Shown here one piece after another: positions 1-5,295 of a stretch of 5,295 nucleotides of DNA (positions within the stretch are counted from its first letter, which is position 1; every line of letters starts with the position of its first letter). The notes under the pieces are model-generated. The model was not told the origin of the DNA, did no database searches, and worked only from the letters and a program-made list of their open reading frames with translations. Source of the DNA: Bdellovibrio sp. ZAP7 (GTDB taxonomy: Bacteria > Bacteroidota > Bacteroidia > Flavobacteriales > Flavobacteriaceae). The position numbers were made by a program, and so were the translations under genes. The stretch spans positions 1 to 5,295 of the forward strand of contig CALPKO020000135.1 of the NCBI GenBank assembly GCA_943324165.2, given 5' to 3'.

Positions 1-743
1 CCTTTTAGGAAAACATTTTTGTAAATCCCATTTTCTTTTTCAAATGAAACTTCTAATTTTCCGCCTTCAACATTGATTTTTATATTGTTGCTGGACGTTT
101 TTCCAGTTGCATTCATCGCGATTGCTACTGCCGTTGCACCTGTACCACAAGATAAAGTTTCGTCTTCAACACCACGCTCGTAGGTCCGAATTGAAAATTC
201 ATCATTTGCAATTTGTTTTACAAAATTAACATTACTGCCAATTTTCCCATATAAATCTGAATAACGGATTTGAGCACCTAGATTTTTAATGTTCAAACTT
301 TGTAATTCTTCAACAATTTGAACATGATGTGGAGAGCCTGTATTTAAAAATACATAATCATCTGTGATTTTAACTTGCTCAACATTTTTCATTTGAAGCG
401 AAACGGTATTTTCTTCATCAATATTGGCAAAATGCGAACCGTCTATAGCTATAAATGTAGTTTCGTTTTTTATAATATTTAACTTTTTTGCAAAAGCAAC
501 TATACACCTTCCTCCGTTTCCACACATGGAACTCTGGTTGCCATCAGAATTAAAATAAACCATTTTAAAATCAGCATTTTCATCATTTTCTAACAAAATC
601 AAACCATCAGCACCTATTCCAAATTTTCTGTCACATAAATTTTTTATTAATTTGGTGTTCTCTTTTGAAAAACAAAGAATTCGATTGTCAATCATCACAA
701 AATCGTTGCCTGTACCTTGGTATTTGTAAAATTCGATTATCAT
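1..743 (-). CDS. dapF: Diaminopimelate epimerase DapF (3' end cut by window edge)
   Basis: Converts LL-diaminopimelate to meso-diaminopimelate in the cytoplasm, the last-but-one step to lysine and the source of the peptidoglycan cross-linking residue. It is a PLP-independent racemase with a cysteine pair as acid and base. I translated the minus strand from the CAT at 741-743: 247 codons are present with no stop, so the gene runs off the left edge. Family length is about 255-275 residues, so only the extreme C-terminus is missing. The protein opens MIIEFYKYQGTGNDFVMIDN, the standard DapF start, which fixes the start codon. The first catalytic cysteine is C74 in SSMCGNGGRC (residues 71-80). The second is C199 in ETLSCGTGATA (195-205), preceded by the ERG motif at 189-191. 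N13 and the GSPHH stretch (136-140) are also family-typical. It is transcribed divergently from htrA. Identification is very secure. Confidence 0.96.
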   Translation of the reverse strand, partial: MIIEFYKYQGTGNDFVMIDNRILCFSKENTKLIKNLCDRKFGIGADGLILLENDENADFKMVYFNSDGNQSSMCGNGGRCIVAFAKKLNIIKNETTFIAIDGSHFANIDEENTVSLQMKNVEQVKITDDYVFLNTGSPHHVQIVEELQSLNIKNLGAQIRYSDLYGKIGSNVNFVKQIANDEFSIRTYERGVEDETLSCGTGATAVAIAMNATGKTSSNNIKINVEGGKLEVSFEKENGIYKNVFLK

Positions 744-761
744 TTTTTAAATTGTATACTA

Positions 762-769
762 CAAAAGTA
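762..769 (-). promoter_or_regulatory. Predicted dapF promoter, -7 element
   Basis: On the minus strand this reads TACTTTTG, an exact match to the Bacteroidota -7 consensus TAnnTTTG, 18 nt before the dapF start codon. That implies a very short leader of roughly a dozen nucleotides. No TTG lies at the usual 17-23 bp upstream. The nearest of three GTTAAAC repeats (786-792) occupies the -33 position instead, which could mean regulator-dependent transcription. The match is seen directly; its function is inferred. Confidence 0.6.
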
Positions 770-785
770 CAACTATTAATGAAAA

Positions 786-813
786 GTTAAACGTTGTTAA
801 ACGAGCGTTAAAC
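786..813. repeat. Three phased GTTAAAC direct repeats (putative operator)
   Basis: The exact heptamer GTTAAAC occurs at 786-792, 796-802 and 807-813, with starts 10 and 11 bp apart, so about one helical turn each. The first two copies extend to GTTAAACG. The array sits between the divergent dapF and htrA promoters: copy 1 covers the expected -33 position of dapF, and copy 3 ends 3 bp before the TTTTTG -33 box of htrA. Same-face spacing of identical half-sites suggests a cooperative DNA-binding protein contacting one face of the helix. No regulator gene is visible in the window, so its identity is unknown. Confidence 0.5.
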
Positions 814-815
814 AA

Positions 816-846
816 TTTTTGCCAAAAGAAATTAAATTTAATTTTA
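816..846 (+). promoter_or_regulatory. Predicted htrA promoter
   Basis: A TTTTTG -33 box (816-821) is followed after 17 bp by TAATTTTA (839-846), which matches the Bacteroidota -7 consensus TAnnTTTG at all but the last base. The 17-bp spacing is optimal for the Bacteroidota housekeeping sigma factor. Transcription would start near 853, leaving a leader of about 25 nt that contains a short AT dinucleotide run (about 860-872). No Shine-Dalgarno is visible before the ATG, as is usual in this phylum. Confidence 0.55.
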
Positions 847-878
847 CAATTAAATAACTAATATATATATATAATAAA

Positions 879-2264
879 ATGAAAAGATTTGGAAGTTTAT
901 TTCTTGTCGCCTTGTTAAGTGGAGCAACTACACTTGGCGCGTATAAAGTTTTATTCAGCGATGAAAATTCAAAATCAATCGTTACAGTTGCACCTGAAAA
1001 TTATAGCAGAAATGTTGGTTTTGGCGCAGAAAACATTGATTTTACGACTGCAGCAGACAAAGCTATACACACTGTTGTACACGTAAAAAATGTTTCAAGA
1101 CGAACCGTTTCTAATCCGATGCTTGAATTTTTTTACGGTTATAGCGGAAGTCAACAACAAGAGCAAGTTGGAACTGGTTCTGGTGTAATTATTTCTGAAG
1201 ATGGTTATATCGTAACCAACAATCATGTAATTAAAGATGCTTCTGAAATTGAAATCACTTTGAACAACAAAAAAACATATAAAGCAAAATTGATTGGAAC
1301 CGATAACAAAATGGACATTGCTTTGTTGAAAATTGACGCTGATGCTAAATTGCCTTATTCTTCATTTGCAGATTCAGACAATGTGAAAGTAGGCGAATGG
1401 GTTTTGGCGGTTGGAAATCCATACAATTTAACATCAACCGTAACTGCAGGAATAGTTTCAGCAAAAGCAAGAAACTTAGACACCAACGGAATGCAATCTT
1501 TTATTCAAACAGATGCAGCTGTAAACCCTGGAAATAGCGGTGGTGCTTTGGTAAATACGCATGGCGAATTAATCGGAATTAACACCATGATTTCGTCTCA
1601 AACAGGATCGTATGTCGGTTATTCTTTTGCAGTTCCGTCAAATATTACAAGAAAAATCATTGAAGATATTATGGAATTTGGCAATGTCCAACGCGGAATT
1701 TTAGGAATTCAAGGTGGAGAACTAAATGGAGTTACCTCTAAAGAATTAGGGATTAAAGAAACCGAAGGGGTTTATGTTAAGAAGGTAGATAAAAATTCTG
1801 GTGCTGAAAAAGCTGGATTATCAAGTGGAGATATTATTGTTAAACTAGACAATCAAAATGTGAGCACTTTTGCAGATTTAACGGGTTATATCAATACAAA
1901 ACGTCCGAATGATAAAATACTGGTAACTTTTTTAAGAAAGGAAAATACTTACACAGTTGCTGTGACTTTGTCGAAAAACGATGTGGTTAGCACTGAATTT
2001 AAAGGAATCGAATTAGAAAATATTAATGCGGCGGACAAGAAAAAATATAGGATTGATCATGGTGTAAAAATCAAAGACTTAAATAATGAACGATTAAATC
2101 AATACGCGAATGATCTAAAAGGTGGAATCATTTTGAATATTGGAGGTGCAGAAGCAACTGATGTCGAAACGGTTTCCAAATTAATTTCAAATATCAATGA
2201 TTCACAAACAGTTCAAATGGAATTGATTACCTTAAATGGACAATTAATCAGAATTATTCTCTAA
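879..2264 (+). CDS. htrA: HtrA/Deg-family periplasmic serine protease with PDZ domains
   Basis: Trypsin-like protease/chaperone (461 residues) that degrades or refolds damaged envelope proteins in the periplasm. Residues about 4-26 form a hydrophobic N-terminal segment after KR, with no lipobox cysteine, so it is either a signal peptide or an uncleaved membrane anchor. The protease domain (about 55-262) contains the full triad: H116 in TNNHVI, D146 in MDIALLK and S220 in the oxyanion loop PGNSGGAL. PDZ1 (about 270-365) begins with the peptide-binding loop RGILGI (272-277). The remaining ~85 residues (375-461) look like a divergent second PDZ, with GGIILNIGG at 415-423. Length and architecture fit flavobacterial Deg proteases of about 460-480 residues. 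The ATG at 879 puts the signal segment directly at the N-terminus. It is monocistronic: a promoter and phased repeats lie upstream and a terminator directly downstream. It could be called degP or degQ; the family assignment is secure, the subtype is not. Confidence 0.95.
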   Translation: MKRFGSLFLVALLSGATTLGAYKVLFSDENSKSIVTVAPENYSRNVGFGAENIDFTTAADKAIHTVVHVKNVSRRTVSNPMLEFFYGYSGSQQQEQVGTGSGVIISEDGYIVTNNHVIKDASEIEITLNNKKTYKAKLIGTDNKMDIALLKIDADAKLPYSSFADSDNVKVGEWVLAVGNPYNLTSTVTAGIVSAKARNLDTNGMQSFIQTDAAVNPGNSGGALVNTHGELIGINTMISSQTGSYVGYSFAVPSNITRKIIEDIMEFGNVQRGILGIQGGELNGVTSKELGIKETEGVYVKKVDKNSGAEKAGLSSGDIIVKLDNQNVSTFADLTGYINTKRPNDKILVTFLRKENTYTVAVTLSKNDVVSTEFKGIELENINAADKKKYRIDHGVKIKDLNNERLNQYANDLKGGIILNIGGAEATDVETVSKLISNINDSQTVQMELITLNGQLIRIIL

Positions 2265-2284
2265 AAAATTCATCTTACTTATCT

Positions 2285-2317
2285 AAAAAAGTCGATTTTT
2301 AATAATCGGCTTTTTTT
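2285..2317 (+). terminator. Intrinsic terminator after htrA
   Basis: The stem GTCGATT/AATCGGC (2291-2297 with 2304-2310, one G-T wobble) has a 6-nt loop. It is flanked by an A run (2285-2290) that pairs with the T run 2311-2317, giving a classical hairpin plus U-tract 20 nt after the htrA stop. The A/T flanks would let it work in both directions. It separates htrA from gap as independent units. Confidence 0.85.
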
Positions 2318-2331
2318 ATGAGAAAAAAAAT

Positions 2332-2351
2332 TTACGAAATCGTTTTCGTAA
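2332..2351. promoter_or_regulatory. 20-bp dyad with LacI-family-like core upstream of gap
   Basis: The arms TTACGAAA (2332-2339) and TTTCGTAA (2344-2351) are perfect inverted complements around a TCGT centre, so 18 of 20 positions are symmetric. The middle reads GAAATCGTTTTC, which fits the GAAAnCGnTTTC core of LacI/GalR-family operators with their central CG. Its right half is the TTTTCG (2343-2348) that occupies the -33 position of the gap promoter, a typical repressor location. An alternative is a hairpin terminator for antisense transcription, because an A run (2323-2330) lies on its left. The symmetry is observed; the regulator is inferred. Confidence 0.5.
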
Positions 2352-2373
2352 GTCATTTAAAGTTTTAATTTTG
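2343..2373 (+). promoter_or_regulatory. Predicted gap promoter
   Basis: TAATTTTG (2366-2373) is an exact TAnnTTTG -7 element. Seventeen bp upstream is TTTTCG (2343-2348), one base away from a TTTTTG-like -33 box. Transcription would begin near 2380, giving a leader of about 26 nt to the ATG at 2406. The -33 region lies inside the dyad at 2332-2351, so a protein bound there would compete with RNA polymerase. Confidence 0.65.
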
Positions 2374-2405
2374 CAAAAAAATTAATTCAACTACAAATCT
2401 TTTTA

Positions 2406-3857
2406 ATGATGAACAATACCATTTCTTACGAAAAAGAACTCAATTTTCAATCGGACAGGCGTCGAGCTGGTGTGGAATTAATTAAAATTATCAGCGATTT
2501 GTGGTACGAAAAGTCTATTGAAATGGTGCTTTTTCGCAATCAATTGTTAGACAAAAATGTGAGCGAAATTATCAATCTCCATGAATACGCAGGCGAGTTT
2601 GTTGGGAAACCAATTTCAATTTTTGATTCTGTTGAAATTGCCAAAGCCATTTTGTCGTTAGACCTGCCTCCTTCGAAATTAGATGTCGGAAAACTAACTT
2701 TTGAATTTCATCTTGAAAATGATAAATACTCAAATGTAAAATCATTCGTGGTTGATCAATTAAAAAATGCCAAAGACACCCAAGATATTCAACCTAAAGA
2801 TGTTGTTTTATATGGTTTTGGACGCATCGGCAGACTTTTGGCAAGAGAAATGATGTCTAAAATGGGAAAAGGCAATCAATTAAGATTAAGAGCAATTGTT
2901 ACCCGAGACAAAAATGACAGTGAAACTTTAGAAAAAAGAGCTTCCCTTTTGAGATACGATTCTATTCACGGCGATTTTCAAGGTTCGGTAACTGCTGATC
3001 TTCAAAATAATGCTTTGATTATTAACGGTACAACTGTTCACATTATCACTGCGAACAGTCCTGAAGAAATCGACTACACCGAATTTGGCATCGAAAATGC
3101 TTTGCTTATTGACAACACTGGTGCTTTTACCACAAAAGAAGCTTTATCAAGACATTTAACTTCCAAAGGAATTGCTAAAGTTTTGTTGACCGCACCAGGA
3201 AAAGGAGTGCCTAATATTGTACATGGTGTAAATCAAAATGAATTTAATCCAGATGAAATTGATATTTTTTCTGCAGCTTCCTGCACTACAAATGCAATTA
3301 CGCCAATTTTAAAAGCCATCGAAGATACACTTGGAATCGTTAAAGGGCATTTAGAAACGATTCATGCTTATACAAATGATCAAAATTTGGTAGACAATAT
3401 GCACAAAAAATACCGCCGTGGTCGCGCAGCTGGATTGAACATGGTCATCACCGAAACGGGAGCTGGAAGTGCAGTAGCAAAAGCTTTGCCAAGTTTAGCA
3501 GGAAAATTGACCTCAAACGCCATTCGAGTTCCTGTACCAAATGGTTCGTTGGTGATTTTAAATTTAGAAATCAATCATAAAACAACAATAGATGAAGTCA
3601 ACGCAATTATGAAAAAATATGCTTTGGAAGGGGAATTGGTAGAGCAAATTAAATATTCATTAAACAATGAATTGGTTTCATCTGATATTATCGGCACTTC
3701 TGCTCCATCGATTTATGACAGCAATGCTACAATTGTTTCTGCTGATGGAAAAAATATTGTGCTGTATATTTGGTATGACAATGAATATGGCTACAGCCAT
3801 CAAGTGATAAGACTGGCAAAATACATCGCTAAAGTAAGAAGATTTACTTACTACTAA
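2406..3857 (+). CDS. gap: Long-form glyceraldehyde-3-phosphate dehydrogenase
   Basis: Oxidises and phosphorylates glyceraldehyde-3-phosphate to 1,3-bisphosphoglycerate, or the reverse, in the cytoplasm. At 483 residues it is about 150 longer than classical GAPDH (330-340). Residues 1-130 are an N-terminal extension with no domain I recognise, found in a known GAPDH subfamily of Bacteroidota and some gammaproteobacteria. The Rossmann domain starts at 133 with YGFGRIGR (136-143). The catalytic domain has C293 in SAASCTTNAITP, partner H320 in IHAYTNDQ, T351-G352 in the phosphate loop and R374 in IRVPVPNGS. WYDNEYGYSHQV (456-467) is the conserved C-terminal signature. The residues usually fixing NAD preference are replaced (T166, N331, M332), so NADP or dual cofactor use is possible. 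Two ATGs (2406, 2409) differ by one residue and cannot be told apart. It is monocistronic and converges on the permease gene. Whether it runs glycolytically or gluconeogenically cannot be read from sequence. Confidence 0.94.
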   Translation: MMNNTISYEKELNFQSDRRRAGVELIKIISDLWYEKSIEMVLFRNQLLDKNVSEIINLHEYAGEFVGKPISIFDSVEIAKAILSLDLPPSKLDVGKLTFEFHLENDKYSNVKSFVVDQLKNAKDTQDIQPKDVVLYGFGRIGRLLAREMMSKMGKGNQLRLRAIVTRDKNDSETLEKRASLLRYDSIHGDFQGSVTADLQNNALIINGTTVHIITANSPEEIDYTEFGIENALLIDNTGAFTTKEALSRHLTSKGIAKVLLTAPGKGVPNIVHGVNQNEFNPDEIDIFSAASCTTNAITPILKAIEDTLGIVKGHLETIHAYTNDQNLVDNMHKKYRRGRAAGLNMVITETGAGSAVAKALPSLAGKLTSNAIRVPVPNGSLVILNLEINHKTTIDEVNAIMKKYALEGELVEQIKYSLNNELVSSDIIGTSAPSIYDSNATIVSADGKNIVLYIWYDNEYGYSHQVIRLAKYIAKVRRFTYY

Positions 3858-3865
3858 TTAAGAAT

Positions 3866-5107
3866 TTACTCATATCTCAAAGCTTCAATAGGGTCTAGTT
3901 TTGCGGCTTTTATCGCAGGATAAGAGCCAGAAACTACTGCTACAAAAAAGCTAACAACAAATGCCCAAATTATTGCTCCCCATGGAATTATAAAAGAAAA
4001 ATCTGCGGCATTTGAAATGACATAACCAATAGAAAGTCCCATAATCACGCCAAATAATCCGCCTAATTGTCCAATCAAAAGGGTTTCTATAAAAAACTGA
4101 AAAGCAATGGTTGATTTTTTTGCACCCAATGCTTTTCTAACGCCAATTTCTCGCGTACGCTCGGTTACAGAAACAATCATGATGTTCATTAGTGCAATTG
4201 AAGAACCAAAAATCGTAATGATACTAATTAAAATTGCAGCAATATCAAGTGTTCCAGTGATTTCCATGATTTTATTAATTAAATCATCACTTCGAATCAC
4301 GCCAAAATTGTTGTCCTCAACTGGATTCAATTTTCTAACCCTTCTCATGGTGATTATTGCGTTGTCAGTTGCTTCTGAAAGCAATCCGTTTTTTTCGACC
4401 ATCACACTCATTTCATAATTTATGCTTGGAGCTGTAAACAATGACCTTGCAACTTGAATCGGAACCAAAACACGCAAATCTTGACTATTCCCAAAAGTGG
4501 ATCCTTTTTCTTTCAAAACGCCAATTACTTTAAATTTTGCGCCGCGAATTGAAATAGTTTTGCCTATTGGATTAACATTTTTCAGTAAACCTTTTGTAAA
4601 ATCTGATCCAACAACACAAACATAATTATTGTTTTCTATGTCAAATCCAGTAAAATTTCGACCCATTTGCGTTTCCAAACCAGAGTTGGGTACAAAATGA
4701 TTGTCAACGCCTAAAACACTAATTTCAGGATCGGTTTTCTCGGCTTCAAATTTCACTTCGGCAGTAGAAGTAGCTGTAAATGATAATGAACAATAGGTAA
4801 ACGGAAAATTGTACTTGTCTTTGAATTCCTTTGCCTCGGTATATGAAATAATTGGATTTACAACCTCTCGCTCGTTTCCTCCTCGTCTTTGTGTCTTAAA
4901 TTCGTATTGATTAATGTTAAAAGTATTCGAGCCCATCGACGCAAAATTGGCAGACAACGTATTTCCGAGTGCAGCAACAACAGTAAGAATACCTACCAAA
5001 GCGGTAATTCCAATTGCAATAATCAACACCGTTAAAATCGTGCGCAACAACTGCGTTCGGATTGAACTTAACGCAATTCTGACATTTTCTTTGAATAATT
5101 TAAGCAT
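3866..5107 (-). CDS. ABC transporter permease, MacB/FtsX type
   Basis: Inner-membrane subunit (413 residues) of a mechanotransmission-type ABC transporter of the MacB/LolCE class. These move lipoproteins, drugs or peptides, or drive periplasmic events, without forming a classical channel. Topology is the family's four helices: TM1 about 22-48, a periplasmic MacB-like core domain about 50-285, then TM2 about 286-312, TM3 about 336-365 and TM4 about 374-395. VTERTREIGVRKALGAK (314-330) is the cytoplasmic coupling-helix signature that meets the ATPase. The C-terminus YPAIKAAKLDPIEALRYE (396-413) is also a family hallmark. The start MLKLFKENVRIALSSIRTQ is typical. No ATP-binding protein, adaptor or TolC-like gene is in the window. 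Having its own promoter and no adjacent co-directional gene here, it probably pairs with an ATPase encoded elsewhere or beyond the right edge. The family is certain; the substrate is unknown. Confidence 0.93.
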   Translation of the reverse strand: MLKLFKENVRIALSSIRTQLLRTILTVLIIAIGITALVGILTVVAALGNTLSANFASMGSNTFNINQYEFKTQRRGGNEREVVNPIISYTEAKEFKDKYNFPFTYCSLSFTATSTAEVKFEAEKTDPEISVLGVDNHFVPNSGLETQMGRNFTGFDIENNNYVCVVGSDFTKGLLKNVNPIGKTISIRGAKFKVIGVLKEKGSTFGNSQDLRVLVPIQVARSLFTAPSINYEMSVMVEKNGLLSEATDNAIITMRRVRKLNPVEDNNFGVIRSDDLINKIMEITGTLDIAAILISIITIFGSSIALMNIMIVSVTERTREIGVRKALGAKKSTIAFQFFIETLLIGQLGGLFGVIMGLSIGYVISNAADFSFIIPWGAIIWAFVVSFFVAVVSGSYPAIKAAKLDPIEALRYE

Positions 5108-5139
5108 AAACGTAAGACATCAAAAACAATTATTTGTTA

Positions 5140-5147
5140 CAAATTTA
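5140..5147 (-). promoter_or_regulatory. Predicted promoter (-7 element) of the ABC permease gene
   Basis: On the minus strand this reads TAAATTTG, an exact TAnnTTTG -7 match, 32 nt before the permease ATG. The start site would be near 5134. The only nearby TTG on that strand (5160-5162) gives a 12-bp spacer, too short, so the -33 element is weak or absent. It suggests the permease is transcribed on its own. Confidence 0.5.
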
Positions 5148-5186
5148 TTGCCTTTTCGCCAATTATATTATTGATTTTCACTTTTT

Positions 5187-5280
5187 CTAAGCAGCTTTTC
5201 CAACTATCCGTTATTTGTCCTCGCCAAAACGACAATTTTTGTAAGCCAAAAAAGGAGCTTTTATGGTCGCTCTTTTTTGT
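5187..5280. repeat. Possible flavobacterial intergenic repeat ending in a hairpin
   Basis: No open reading frame with coding character spans this stretch. The wording (AGCAGCTTTTCC, CTATCCGTT, TTTGTAAGCC, then AAAAAAGGAGC and GGTCGCTCTTTTTTG) resembles, from memory, a dispersed intergenic sequence that recurs in Flavobacterium chromosomes near gene ends. I cannot align it here, and there is only one copy in the window, so the call is tentative. Together with the permease promoter it accounts for the 188-bp non-coding right end. Confidence 0.3.
5248..5278. terminator. Bidirectional terminator-like hairpin
   Basis: GGAGC (5254-5258) pairs with GCTCT (5269-5273, one G-T wobble) across a 10-nt loop, and the stem is extended by A5248-5253 against the T run 5274-5278. 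On either strand this gives a hairpin followed by a U-tract. It most plausibly ends a gene lying to the right of the window on the minus strand, insulating the permease promoter. No plus-strand gene precedes it. Confidence 0.6.
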
Positions 5281-5295
5281 CAACAAAAAAATATC

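Noticed and set aside
752..772. Inverted repeat TTGTA/TACAA around the dapF -7 element
   Set aside because: Only 5-bp arms in very AT-rich DNA; expected by chance and not supported by a second copy.
859..872. AT dinucleotide run before the htrA start codon
   Set aside because: Short low-complexity tract in an AT-rich leader; no evidence that it is a phase-variable repeat.
3380..3574. 64-codon minus-strand open frame inside gap
   Set aside because: Antisense shadow of the GAPDH catalytic domain; no family resemblance and no promoter.
3832..3849. AAGTAA/TTACTT hairpin as a terminator for gap or the permease
   Set aside because: Six A/T-rich base pairs with no T-tract on either side; too weak to call a terminator.
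4107..4418. 103-codon plus-strand open frame inside the permease gene
   Set aside because: Shadow of the permease; its hydrophobic look comes from the complement of the TM2 and coupling-helix codons.
4914..5174. 86-codon plus-strand open frame across the permease start
   Set aside because: Mostly complementary to the permease N-terminus, with no recognisable domain and no promoter-like sequence before it.

Overview
The window reads as an ordinary chromosomal stretch from an AT-rich member of the Bacteroidota, most likely Flavobacteriaceae and close to Flavobacterium. This rests on low G+C, start codons without clear Shine-Dalgarno sequences, promoters with the Bacteroidota TAnnTTTG -7 box, and protein details typical of the group: a DapF beginning MIIEFYKYQGTGNDF, an HtrA with an N-terminal anchor, and a ~480-residue GAPDH with a long N-terminal extension.

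Layout. Positions 1-743 (minus) hold diaminopimelate epimerase, dapF, cut by the left window edge. A 135-bp divergent intergenic region (744-878) carries promoters for both flanking genes and three helically phased GTTAAAC repeats. An HtrA/Deg-family envelope serine protease follows at 879-2264 (plus) and ends at a clear intrinsic terminator. Next come a near-perfect dyad with a LacI-family-like core and a TAnnTTTG promoter, leading into the long-form glyceraldehyde-3-phosphate dehydrogenase at 2406-3857 (plus). That gene converges, with only 8 bp between stop codons, on a MacB/FtsX-type ABC transporter permease at 3866-5107 (minus). The last 188 bp hold the permease promoter and a terminator-like hairpin inside what looks like a flavobacterial intergenic repeat. 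No gene is visible there.

The genes look like four separate transcription units and not one pathway: cell-wall/lysine precursor synthesis (dapF), envelope protein quality control (htrA), central carbon metabolism (gap), and envelope export or lipoprotein handling (permease). I see no mobile element, CRISPR array, tRNA, rRNA or defence system, and no convincing new multi-gene system. The points most worth a second look are regulatory (the GTTAAAC triplet and the LacI-like dyad over the gap promoter) and enzymatic (replacement of the usual NAD-determining residues in the GAPDH).
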